A DNA stretch of 7,772 nucleotides from positions 1 through 7,772 of the forward strand of contig NZ_JBGQOJ010000047.1 of assembly GCF_052119585.1 (NCBI RefSeq), written 5' to 3'. Shown here piece after piece: positions 1 to 5,688 of this stretch. Every line of letters starts with the position of its first letter. Positions within the stretch are counted from its first letter, which is position 1. The stretch comes from JBGQOJ01 sp052119585 (GTDB lineage Bacteria > Pseudomonadota > Alphaproteobacteria > Rhodobacterales > Rhodobacteraceae). Both the position numbers and the translations under genes were made by a program. Under the pieces are notes generated by a model that searched no databases, was not told the origin of the DNA, and saw only the letters and a list, made by a program, of their open reading frames with translations.

Positions 1-49
1 AGTGGTCTCCGGCCACCTTCAAACCGGTAGCGCCGAGGTGTGGAGCTGA

Positions 50-160
50 AAACTCGTAAAAATCGAGGTGCCCTTAAAAATCATTGGCTGGGAATGGTAT
101 TATCTCAGCGCGATCTTTGACGATTATAGCCGCGACATCATCGCGTGGACTCGCCTATAG
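50..160 (+). mobile_element. IS3-type transposase fragment (rve core remnant)
   Basis: Reading from position 50 in the frame of position 89 gives a peptide containing KIIGWEWYYLSAIFDDYSR followed by DIIAW, then a TAG at 158-160. This closely resembles the start of the catalytic core of IS3-family OrfB transposases, where the usual pattern is DFTYLK-IIGW-WYYLS-LDDYSR-IIAW. The upstream part of that pattern, including the expected DFTY with the first catalytic Asp, is not readable here. An in-frame TGA sits at 47-49, and nothing transposase-like follows the TAG. No start codon, terminal repeats or downstream D and E catalytic motifs are visible. It is therefore a dead internal fragment that ends about 17 bases before the stop of the convergent sugar gene. 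The family is seen from the motif; the exact IS group cannot be named. Confidence 0.7.
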
Positions 161-176
161 GTTACATGAATTGCGG

Positions 177-1499
177 CTATATACGTTTAATGAGACCCTC
201 TGCGGCAAGCGGTTTCATCATCTCGAACAGCACCCAGAACGGGAGCTCGATTGTATCAGAAATCTCCAAGAGAGACCGCGTGCCATCACAATAGGAAATC
301 ATATTTATCAGGGCACGAGAGTCATTTGCAGGGCCCTTCACAGAGATATCTGGGTAAAGGCCGCGCTTGCCCAATTGCGGCTCGCCCAGAGTAGTGACAA
401 GTGGCACGAAGTCATTCTCTATGATAAAGATGGCTCGCTGCAACGCCGTAAACCCGCCTTCCAGACCAGATGGCGTCACAACATTCTCCAAATCATCCAA
501 TGACGTATGATATTCAGGGTACTTGCCGTATTTCGAACGCATAATAGTGGCCACAGGCAAATCGACACCCGGAGAACAATATTGCCGCTCATCGCTGCCG
601 CGATCAAGCCACGAGTAAACTGCGTAGTTTTGGTCGGTATGTTTCAAAACGTGCTTTGCAACGCTATCTGCAATCGTCGCACCGTTTCGAGACGGAAGGA
701 ACGAGTAGCAACGATTATCCCCTACGCAAGTGATGTTAAATCCGGCCTTGATATTTGCCTTCATCGCCTCGAGATTACGGCTTAAGTAAACAATAGAGCC
801 AATCGTTTCAGGAACAAAAACAATGCGGTACGTGTATTTTCGTGTCGGAAGAGACGAAAGCCATTTGGCAAGTGCTATTGTTACGACCGGCCCAGACAAC
901 TCGTTGTTGGCCATCGACGGATGGCAAACGTACGTAGACAGGAAAACTTCCTCGGTTGTCTCGCCGGGTAGGATAATCTCGGCATAATTCAAAACGCCAG
1001 GGCCTAAGTCTGCGTCGACAACCACGTGATATTGCCCCGGTAGCAACTGATCGCGCGCTGTTTGGCTAAGGCAAAAACCCCAACGTCGTTTGTAATATGA
1101 TGTGACATAAGGGATGGCATCAGGCTGATCTGTCATTGAATAGAGATGGGTTTCGAGTTCTTCCAAGTCCATCCACGCATCCACGGGTTCGGAATAACCC
1201 ATAACATGCAGGTTGCTTGACATCGTATCAACGATCCGATTGCCCTTATCATCTTCGATATAAGCGCGTCGCAGCACCCATTCGTCCGGTACATTCCAAT
1301 CGAAGGCCTGTGTGCCGGACGGCACCTCGAAAACCTCCAACGATGGGATTTCTGCACCCAATCGCTCGAGTGTTTGACGCAGCCCCGGACCTGTAAGCGA
1401 CCGGTTTATCGGCCACAGTTCGGTGGCAAGATCATGACACCATTGCCCCACGCCATTTTGGAAAATATCAGACGCATACTGTTCACCGTTCAAGGTCAT
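177..1499 (-). CDS. DUF4910/DUF2172 aminopeptidase-like protein with C-terminal winged helix
   Basis: This 440-residue protein has the layout of the DUF4910 family, whose members occur in polysaccharide and sugar-modification clusters. An M28-peptidase-like domain (about residues 20-360) contains an inserted DUF2172 segment (about 60-160). A short winged-helix domain (about 365-440) ends in EGLIKRI. Candidate metal ligands or active-site residues are visible: H193 and E200 in CHPSMANNELSG, E231 in VPETIGS, D304 in DRGSDERQYCSP and H331 in EYHTSLDD. True peptidase activity is not established for the family, and a role in deacylating or modifying a sugar intermediate is inference. I chose the ATG at 1499 because GGAG lies 7 nt upstream; a TTG at 1529 would add ten residues with no such site. 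The start overlaps the end of the acetyltransferase gene by 17 nt, which suggests translational coupling. The length looks complete. The family call is firm; the substrate is unknown. Confidence 0.9.
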   Translation of the reverse strand: MTLNGEQYASDIFQNGVGQWCHDLATELWPINRSLTGPGLRQTLERLGAEIPSLEVFEVPSGTQAFDWNVPDEWVLRRAYIEDDKGNRIVDTMSSNLHVMGYSEPVDAWMDLEELETHLYSMTDQPDAIPYVTSYYKRRWGFCLSQTARDQLLPGQYHVVVDADLGPGVLNYAEIILPGETTEEVFLSTYVCHPSMANNELSGPVVTIALAKWLSSLPTRKYTYRIVFVPETIGSIVYLSRNLEAMKANIKAGFNITCVGDNRCYSFLPSRNGATIADSVAKHVLKHTDQNYAVYSWLDRGSDERQYCSPGVDLPVATIMRSKYGKYPEYHTSLDDLENVVTPSGLEGGFTALQRAIFIIENDFVPLVTTLGEPQLGKRGLYPDISVKGPANDSRALINMISYCDGTRSLLEISDTIELPFWVLFEMMKPLAAEGLIKRI

Positions 1500-2238
1500 A
1501 CAAATACTCCAGCGCCTTGCCTTGCTCAATCACGGCCTTGGTCTCTTCAAACAAAGCCTTGGCGCCTATCACGCGCATACCGCACCCATCGCCCGGAAGC
1601 TGACCACTGTAAAGACCCAGATCCCAAAGGCGTTTTCCCATCCGATCAACGCTGGTTCTGACACCTTTTTCAATGTCGCGCACAAAGATACTGAACGTGC
1701 GTTCTTCTGTGTGTCCAGACGCGTCTGTATAGGGACCGGAAAAGTTCTTATGGAAGCGATATGGAACCGACAATTTTTCTTCAACATGATGGTAGAATGT
1801 CATCGAGTTCTGATCTGGCAGGTCGATAACGGCGATTTGCCCATCCAACTCAGTGAGCTTTGCAAACGGTGAGTCTGGCCCATACCCAGAGTGGTTTGTA
1901 AGCCCTTCAAAGTGATCCGCACCTGCCCCGATTGCTGCAAATGAATATATTGGATGGCCTGTCCGGACGGCCCCGGGCCACAGTCGAGCCGCATTTGTTA
2001 ACGCGCCCATTTGGCTCTCGGTCGTATTGATGTCGAACGGCACGCCACTCGTGAAATCGAAGTTGAACAAGGGAAACAGCAACGTGCCCTCTGATCCAAC
2101 GGCTTTCTGGAGAGCGCTAATAACGTCATTCGGAGTAGTGCAAAATGTTTTCAGCGTCCGTGAAATGGAGCTATGGACAAGCAGCACACCTCCCTCGGCT
2201 ATTCCACATTGGGAATAATACTCAGCCAGTTCCGGCAT
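1483..2238 (-). CDS. AAC(3)-family N-acetyltransferase, probably sugar-modifying
   Basis: The 251-residue product has the hallmarks of the Antibiotic_NAT (aminoglycoside 3-N-acetyltransferase) fold. These are LLVHSSIS near residues 19-26, GTLLFPLFNF at 51-60, SQMGAL at 75-80, a GHPIYSFAAIG segment at 94-104, GPDSPFAKL at 120-128 and TFYHHVEE at 147-154, the last carrying the likely catalytic His and Glu. Known members move an acetyl group from acetyl-CoA to an amine. Here the gene sits between capsule-type and DUF4910 genes, so acylation of an amino sugar is more likely than drug resistance; that is inference from context. The ATG at 2238 has AAGGA about 9 nt upstream and overlaps the end of the preceding broken reading frame by 17 nt. 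The 3' end overlaps the next gene by 17 nt. The length is usual for the family and all core motifs are present. It is presumably cytoplasmic, with no signal peptide or membrane segment. Confidence 0.88.
   Translation of the reverse strand: MPELAEYYSQCGIAEGGVLLVHSSISRTLKTFCTTPNDVISALQKAVGSEGTLLFPLFNFDFTSGVPFDINTTESQMGALTNAARLWPGAVRTGHPIYSFAAIGAGADHFEGLTNHSGYGPDSPFAKLTELDGQIAVIDLPDQNSMTFYHHVEEKLSVPYRFHKNFSGPYTDASGHTEERTFSIFVRDIEKGVRTSVDRMGKRLWDLGLYSGQLPGDGCGMRVIGAKALFEETKAVIEQGKALEYLYDLER
1507..1510 (-). promoter_or_regulatory. Shine-Dalgarno GGAG that sets the DUF4910 gene start
   Basis: On the minus strand GGAG is followed by TATTTGT and then ATG at 1499, a spacing of 7 nt. It lies inside the last codons of the upstream acetyltransferase gene, so ribosomes finishing that gene can restart here. 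It supports the ATG at 1499 over the longer TTG start at 1529. Confidence 0.7.
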
Positions 2239-2611
2239 GTTTTACGTGTCCTTTCCGCAATGCTAAAGCTTGGGCAAGCCCGCAGCCATATATTTGCAGT
2301 AGCACGAATTTTGGCCCCAGGTAAACTCGAGACGGTTCAAGACTGTGCGGCAAATAGCTAGTGCGGCGGACCAAGGTTTTGGGCAAAGAGAGCGCAGCAT
2401 GGCTTCCCGAGTTGCATTTGCGCAACAACTCATTTGCGCTACCTTCAATCAGTTAAGTGAAGGTATTTTCGACTTCTTCCGCAAAACACTGCCCGATAAA
2501 TGGCGCGAGTTCCGCGACACCGACAATTTCCACGTCGTATCCCTCAAGGAATATAACGTGAGTGAGGTCAATTCGGTCGCAGGGATACGCATAAAAACCG
2601 GAAAATTGCGG
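2222..2611 (-). pseudogene. Broken unrecognised gene inside the glycan operon (internal TAA)
   Basis: One minus-strand frame reads like real protein on both sides of a single TAA at 2453-2455. Before it lie 52 codons including CDRIDLTHVIFLEGYDVEIV and ELAPFIGQCFAEEVENTFT. After it lie 76 codons including LIEGSANELLRKCN, RRTSYLPHSLEP and VYLGPKFVLLQIYGCGLAQA. The frame ends at TGA 2222-2224, overlapping the acetyltransferase ATG by 17 nt, just as that gene overlaps its own neighbour. Lys, Gln or Glu to stop by one base change would explain the TAA. The 5' end is also damaged: no ATG, GTG or TTG opens this frame near 2611. The ATG at 2590-2592 is in another frame and gives only a 47-residue peptide of poor composition. 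I do not recognise the family. Alternatives are a sequencing error, or a real short gene starting at a TTG near 2428. Confidence 0.55.
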
Positions 2612-2622
2612 CCCTGCGGGTG

Positions 2623-4038
2623 CTACCCGGGGGCCGCTGCGGCGTCCTGTCGTGTCTCTTTTAGAGCCAAAACGATCGAGGCAGCGGTTTTCCTTGCCAT
2701 ATGAGTCGGGTCGTATTCGGCCAGAAGCGGGGCATAGCCCCGGTCGACCATGCCGGTGTATGATTTCCGGCTCAGGCGATCGAAGGCAGCTGCAAGCTTG
2801 GCCCTGTCCGGCGTGAACAACAGCGCGGTTGCCAATGTTTCAGCGCCTTGCCACTGATGAACGCCCGGCAGATCATGATACCAAGTCACGCCAAAATGTA
2901 TGACAGGTTTTTCCATTAACAGCGCCTCCCATCCGGCGGTCCCGGTGACAGGAGCAACGCATTGCGAGTGCTTAATCAGATCGAAAGACGGCACGTCGGC
3001 AGGCAAATAGCGAACATTCGGCATCGCGTTCAGTCGACGGTAAAAGCTTTCCCCACGCATATGATAAGTTTGCTTGGGGTTTTCCTTAGCATAAATCAGC
3101 ATTCCTTCGGGAAGGACAGCCGAGAGTTCCTCTAGGGCGAGAAGTTGATCGCCAAATCGAAGGCCAATCGTGTCTGTGGTCATTTCTGGTTGCAGACTCA
3201 AAGGAAAATAAATGAACTTTTCATTCCGATTGAAGTCGCTCATGTTGTGCGCGCTTTCAGAAATAAGCTTGTATTGATCCGATGCGCAGTTTATGCGAAC
3301 ATTGCTTCTCGCTAGGGATTTAGGATTCCAAATGAACGTGAATGCAAGTAGTTTAAATAGAAACTTCAGGCATTCTTTTCCTAGTTTCTTTCTGTATTTA
3401 ATTCGCAATTCTCTTTTAATATTACTCTTCATATAGAAGGGTTCTTCAGGCGCATCGGCAAGCGGAATCGTTTGATTGCAACCGTTCACGGTCTTGAACA
3501 CGCCGTAATCTTCAATTTCCTTCATGATCCAAAATCTTTCAGGAAATGGGCTTTGGTGACAGATTAAAACCTCTAACCCCATTGCTTTAGATAATCCATA
3601 TAGAATGATCAAAGACCCTTCGTGTGGAAAATTAGAGAACACTACTGTCGTAATGCGTTGGCGAAGTAAAACATCATAAAAGAAATTTGCAGCAATATGG
3701 AAAACATTATCTAGGGCATTCCAACTGCGCAATACCGAAAATTCAAGAAGATAGTTTCGCGTAAAGTGACGCCGAAACATATCAAAATAATTAAACAAAA
3801 TATGATCTCTTAGATCATGAGGCAAAAAAATCCCTGCAGGAGAATTTAATTTAACATCTCTGACATCGGAGTGCATGTGTGTTTCGACACCTGCATCAAA
3901 AGGCTTTTCTCCTTTGTGAGGATCCCTGATCCAGGCCCCGCAATCAATGCCCTCGTTCAACAACGCTTCGCATTCGTTATCATGAAAGCCAACAAGAAAT
4001 ATGCGCTTTCCGCTCAGAGTGTCGGCTACCACTGTCAT
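2623..4038 (-). CDS. Capsule-type polysaccharide biosynthesis/transfer protein
   Basis: The 471-residue product matches the general pattern of capsule polysaccharide biosynthesis proteins (Capsule_synth-like, GT-B-style). It has FPLSLQPE at 278-285, a lysine-rich KENPKQ at 318-323, FYRRL with MPNVRYLP at 332-346, VPSFDLIKHS at 349-358, the TGTAGWEALL loop at 365-374 and KPVIHFG at 377-383. In this family the C-terminal motifs contact the nucleotide-sugar donor, so it probably transfers a sugar to a surface glycan. The N-terminal half is less conserved and opens with a Rossmann-like KRIFLVGF strand. No signal peptide is seen; it should be cytoplasmic or at the inner membrane. I chose the ATG at 4038 because GAAGGA lies 6 nt upstream. 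The ATG at 4074 and the GTG at 4098 lack well-placed sites. The stretch around 3290-3860 is clearly AT-richer than the gene's 3' end. It is the first intact gene of the cluster; donor and acceptor are unknown. Confidence 0.82.
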   Translation of the reverse strand: MTVVADTLSGKRIFLVGFHDNECEALLNEGIDCGAWIRDPHKGEKPFDAGVETHMHSDVRDVKLNSPAGIFLPHDLRDHILFNYFDMFRRHFTRNYLLEFSVLRSWNALDNVFHIAANFFYDVLLRQRITTVVFSNFPHEGSLIILYGLSKAMGLEVLICHQSPFPERFWIMKEIEDYGVFKTVNGCNQTIPLADAPEEPFYMKSNIKRELRIKYRKKLGKECLKFLFKLLAFTFIWNPKSLARSNVRINCASDQYKLISESAHNMSDFNRNEKFIYFPLSLQPEMTTDTIGLRFGDQLLALEELSAVLPEGMLIYAKENPKQTYHMRGESFYRRLNAMPNVRYLPADVPSFDLIKHSQCVAPVTGTAGWEALLMEKPVIHFGVTWYHDLPGVHQWQGAETLATALLFTPDRAKLAAAFDRLSRKSYTGMVDRGYAPLLAEYDPTHMARKTAASIVLALKETRQDAAAAPG

Positions 4039-4044
4039 TGAATG

Positions 4045-4050
4045 TCCTTC
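4045..4050 (-). promoter_or_regulatory. Shine-Dalgarno GAAGGA that sets the capsule-gene start
   Basis: On the minus strand GAAGGA is followed by CATTCA and then ATG at 4038, a 6-nt spacing that is close to ideal. It favours the 471-residue product over versions 12 or 20 residues longer. I could not identify a convincing -35/-10 promoter between here and the tRNA fragment. Confidence 0.65.
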
Positions 4051-4126
4051 GGGCAATAATTTTATATCCGACATTCCCCAAGTGGCCTGCCGCGTCACGT
4101 CTACATCGCGTGATCAGGCCAGAAGA

Positions 4127-4350
4127 TCAAGTGTTCACTCTTAAATGGATCTGTACGGCATCACCGACTAACCCTGCCTCTTCAAGCTCTTCTTCGCCAA
4201 TATAATCGACTTTATATGTCGTTCACCATCGATGGTCGATACATCCGGCTCAAATTTGATTGTTGATGCCACTTTTCTGTGTCTAGAAACAAGCTTGCAT
4301 CGCGTTGGCCATTTTTGGTGACCAGGTGGTGACTCAAATTTTGAAACACG
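4127..4350 (-). pseudogene. Decayed coding remnant upstream of the capsule gene
   Basis: Two minus-strand frames join into one plausible protein tail. The upper frame (about 4350 to 4212) reads through KRVSKFESPPGHQKW and KVASTIKFEPDVSTIDGERH. The lower frame (4210 to a TGA at 4127-4129) reads VDYIGEEELEEAGLVGDAVQ then IHLRVNT. Restoring one base near 4211 would fuse them as ...GERHIK-VDYIGEEE.... The lower part has the acidic, hydrophobically patterned look of true protein. A third frame over 4290-4330 also reads sensibly (HHLVTKNGQRDASLFLD), so more than one frameshift is possible. No start codon with a ribosome-binding site is seen, and I do not recognise the family. It lies between the tRNA scar and the glycan genes, so it is probably debris of an older insertion. 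Chance open frames remain possible. Confidence 0.35.
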
Positions 4351-4353
4351 TTT

Positions 4354-4371
4354 AGCGCCCCTTAGGGCGCT
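4354..4371 (-). terminator. GC-rich hairpin downstream of the tRNA fragment
   Basis: AGCGCCC and GGGCGCT form a perfect 7-bp stem around the 4-base loop CTTA (plus-strand reading). ACAC at 4346-4349 and GTGT at 4372-4375 could extend it past a bulge. It lies about 30 bases after the CCA end of the tRNA-fMet fragment, where a tRNA gene's terminator would be expected. There is no strong run of T on either side, so termination is an inference from position and shape. Confidence 0.45.
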
Positions 4372-4400
4372 GTGTAAGTCACTGTTTTATTTGCATAATT

Positions 4401-4448
4401 TGGTTGCGGGAGTCAGATTTGAACTGACGACCTTCAGGTTATGAGCCT
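4401..4448 (-). tRNA. 3' fragment of initiator tRNA-fMet(CAT), likely att site
   Basis: The minus strand reads from the anticodon arm to the end of an initiator tRNA. It has AGG, loop CTCATAA (anticodon CAT at 4441-4443), CCTGA, AGGTC, a T-arm with perfect GTCAG/CTGAC stem and loop TTCAAAT, acceptor strand TCCCGCA, A73 and encoded CCA at 4401-4403. The A at position 72 of the acceptor end fits the C1-A72 mismatch of bacterial initiators. The 5' half (acceptor, D arm and most of the anticodon 5' stem) is absent: the bases before AGG are unrelated AT-rich sequence. It cannot make a working tRNA. A piece running from the anticodon loop to the 3' end is what tyrosine-recombinase elements leave as the distal att copy after inserting into a tRNA gene. 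No integrase gene is present in the window. Confidence 0.88.
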
Positions 4449-5283
4449 ATAAGCAAACAATTTCAATAGGTTAGCAAAAACAGGCACTTAGCCGATAAGC
4501 CTTTGATTTTACAAATTTGTGAACCAAACATTGAACAATATTCGCATGCTTTAGCCCTCAAAACCCGTCGGAAAAAGACGTACGCGCGTTGACATGGCGT
4601 TGACATGAACATTTGGCACCAAATGCAAGTTAATCGCTTTCAAACTTAGCATTCGCCCCTGATCGCTTGGTCGAGCCGACACAACACCCTGCCCGAACCG
4701 GTAGTTCGCAAGTGACGCTGTGACGAACTGCGGCCAGCCCAAAATACCCAGTCGCAGCCTGGATCCTCGTGGGTGCAGCATTAGACATGTTCGGCGGACT
4801 CCGGACCTTCGCCATAGCTGCGAACCGGATATGCATCGGGGTAGAAAGCCGACATTTAACCCATGACGAACGCGGGCATCACGCTGCGCTGTCGCAGGTC
4901 GGCTGTACGCCGTCCTTGCAAGTTTGCCGGGACGCAGTGAACGGCGCGCTACTGCGATCAGCCACAAACGTTCCAAAACGGGTTGGGTTTTGCTCGGGGG
5001 TTCTGACCGTGCTAACGTGACGAAGACGCTGAAGTGGCCAACGAGGGACAGAAACCACCGATATCGGCCCAGATAGAATCAGACTACATCCTGCCACCAA
5101 ATTAGCTCGGCCAACGCCGCTTGGCTCGCATTTCGTTTTACTGTCGCGAACCGCGAAAGATGGTGTAGCATGACCCAGCTTCCGTCGGGAAAGGCGACCT
5201 TCGATGCGGTACTGGCATCCAAGCTAACAGGGTCGGATCATCACTTCATCACGCCTCTGGATGAGCTATTATGAATCTGCATT
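4449..5283. other. About 0.8 kb with no convincing gene between att scar and curli operon
   Basis: Several open frames cross this stretch on both strands (for example minus 4551-4976 and plus 4769-5020). Their translations are rich in Arg, Cys and Trp, lack domain motifs and have no ribosome-binding sites, so I do not call them genes. The AT-rich part beside the tRNA fragment (4449-4560) changes sharply to GC-rich sequence near 4562, which may mark a junction. A plus-strand ORF at 5170-5274 encodes 34 residues starting MTQLPSGKATFDAVLASKL. It looks protein-like and its frame stays open upstream to about 5077, but it has no ribosome-binding site; it may be a fragment of a larger lost gene. I see no clear terminator for the curli operon just below 5284. 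Confidence 0.5.
4587..4607. repeat. Tandem 10-mer CGTTGACATG twice, 11-bp period
   Basis: CGTTGACATG occurs at 4587-4596 and again at 4598-4607, one base apart, giving an 11-bp period close to one helical turn. It lies about 140 bases from the tRNA fragment on the side where the lost element would have been. Tandem sites with helical spacing can be protein-binding arms, for example of a recombinase or repressor. With only two copies, chance duplication is equally possible. Confidence 0.35.
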
Positions 5284-5688
5284 CTACTCGGCATCGAAGG
5301 CATAAGAGGGCAGTTCGATCGTAAGGATCTGCAGGCCGTCGTCGATCAGCAGGCGGATCATGTCGTTCTCGCGGACATAATCGAGCGTGAAATCCTCAAA
5401 GACATAAGACCCCTCGGCTGACCCAGAGGGATCGGACAGATCTGACAACAGCGCGGTGGCAAGGCTCGACAGTGTGCGCCGCTGCAACTGCTCGATGAAA
5501 TAATCGGCTTGGGTCTTAATATCCTTTACCACCGGGTTGCTGGGACGGAACTTATCGGCACGCGACATTAGCATCGCACCGTTCATGGGATTGCCACCAA
5601 AAGACGGATTGACAAAGGAAAATTCCAGCGGTCCGGCGACAGCGGCAACCGGCAGCAGGGCGATCAGGACGGCGGCGCAGACCCTCAT
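5284..5688 (-). CDS. csgF: Curli production assembly/transport component CsgF
   Basis: The 134-residue product begins with a Sec signal peptide (MRVCAAVLIALLPVAAVA, cleavage expected before G19). The mature N-terminus then carries the CsgF signature GPLEFSFVNPSFGGNPMNGA (residues 19-38). In Escherichia coli CsgF this N-terminal segment inserts into the mouth of the CsgG pore, forming a second constriction and helping pass curlin subunits to the surface nucleator. The rest (about 55-134) is the variable C-terminal part and includes helix-like DYFIEQLQRRTLSSLATALL. The length is close to the family norm. Its ATG at 5688 overlaps the csgG stop in an ATGA arrangement, with only a weak GAG-type site upstream, so translational coupling is likely. 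The order curlin-csgG-csgF supports a working secretion unit. The call is firm for the N-terminal motif; the C-terminus is divergent. Confidence 0.92.
   Translation of the reverse strand: MRVCAAVLIALLPVAAVAGPLEFSFVNPSFGGNPMNGAMLMSRADKFRPSNPVVKDIKTQADYFIEQLQRRTLSSLATALLSDLSDPSGSAEGSYVFEDFTLDYVRENDMIRLLIDDGLQILTIELPSYAFDAE

Noticed and set aside
1483..2238. Aminoglycoside resistance gene
   Set aside because: The fold is AAC(3), but the operon context is sugar biosynthesis and no other resistance or integron signal is present, so a resistance call is not supported.
2453..2455. Possible recoded stop codon (selenocysteine or pyrrolysine) in the broken gene
   Set aside because: The codon is TAA, which is not used for either residue, and the frame also lacks a start codon, so decay is simpler.
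2449..2592. Minus-strand 47-residue ORF starting at an ATG in the gap
   Set aside because: Ser/Arg/Leu-rich with no ribosome-binding site; it overlaps the much more protein-like frame described as a pseudogene, although its ATG could be that gene's original start before a frameshift.
2345..2704. Plus-strand ORF (119 codons) over the end of the capsule gene and the gap
   Set aside because: No domain motifs and no ribosome-binding site. The minus strand in this interval reads as better protein despite the TAA.
4225..4236. Perfect 12-bp palindrome ACCATCGATGGT as an operator
   Set aside because: It falls within the decayed coding stretch (codons for TIDG), has no promoter beside it, and a single short palindrome is weak evidence.
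4551..4976. Minus-strand 141-residue ORF next to the tRNA fragment as an integrase remnant
   Set aside because: No tyrosine-recombinase R-HxxR-Y motifs are visible, and the composition is Arg/Leu-rich noise.
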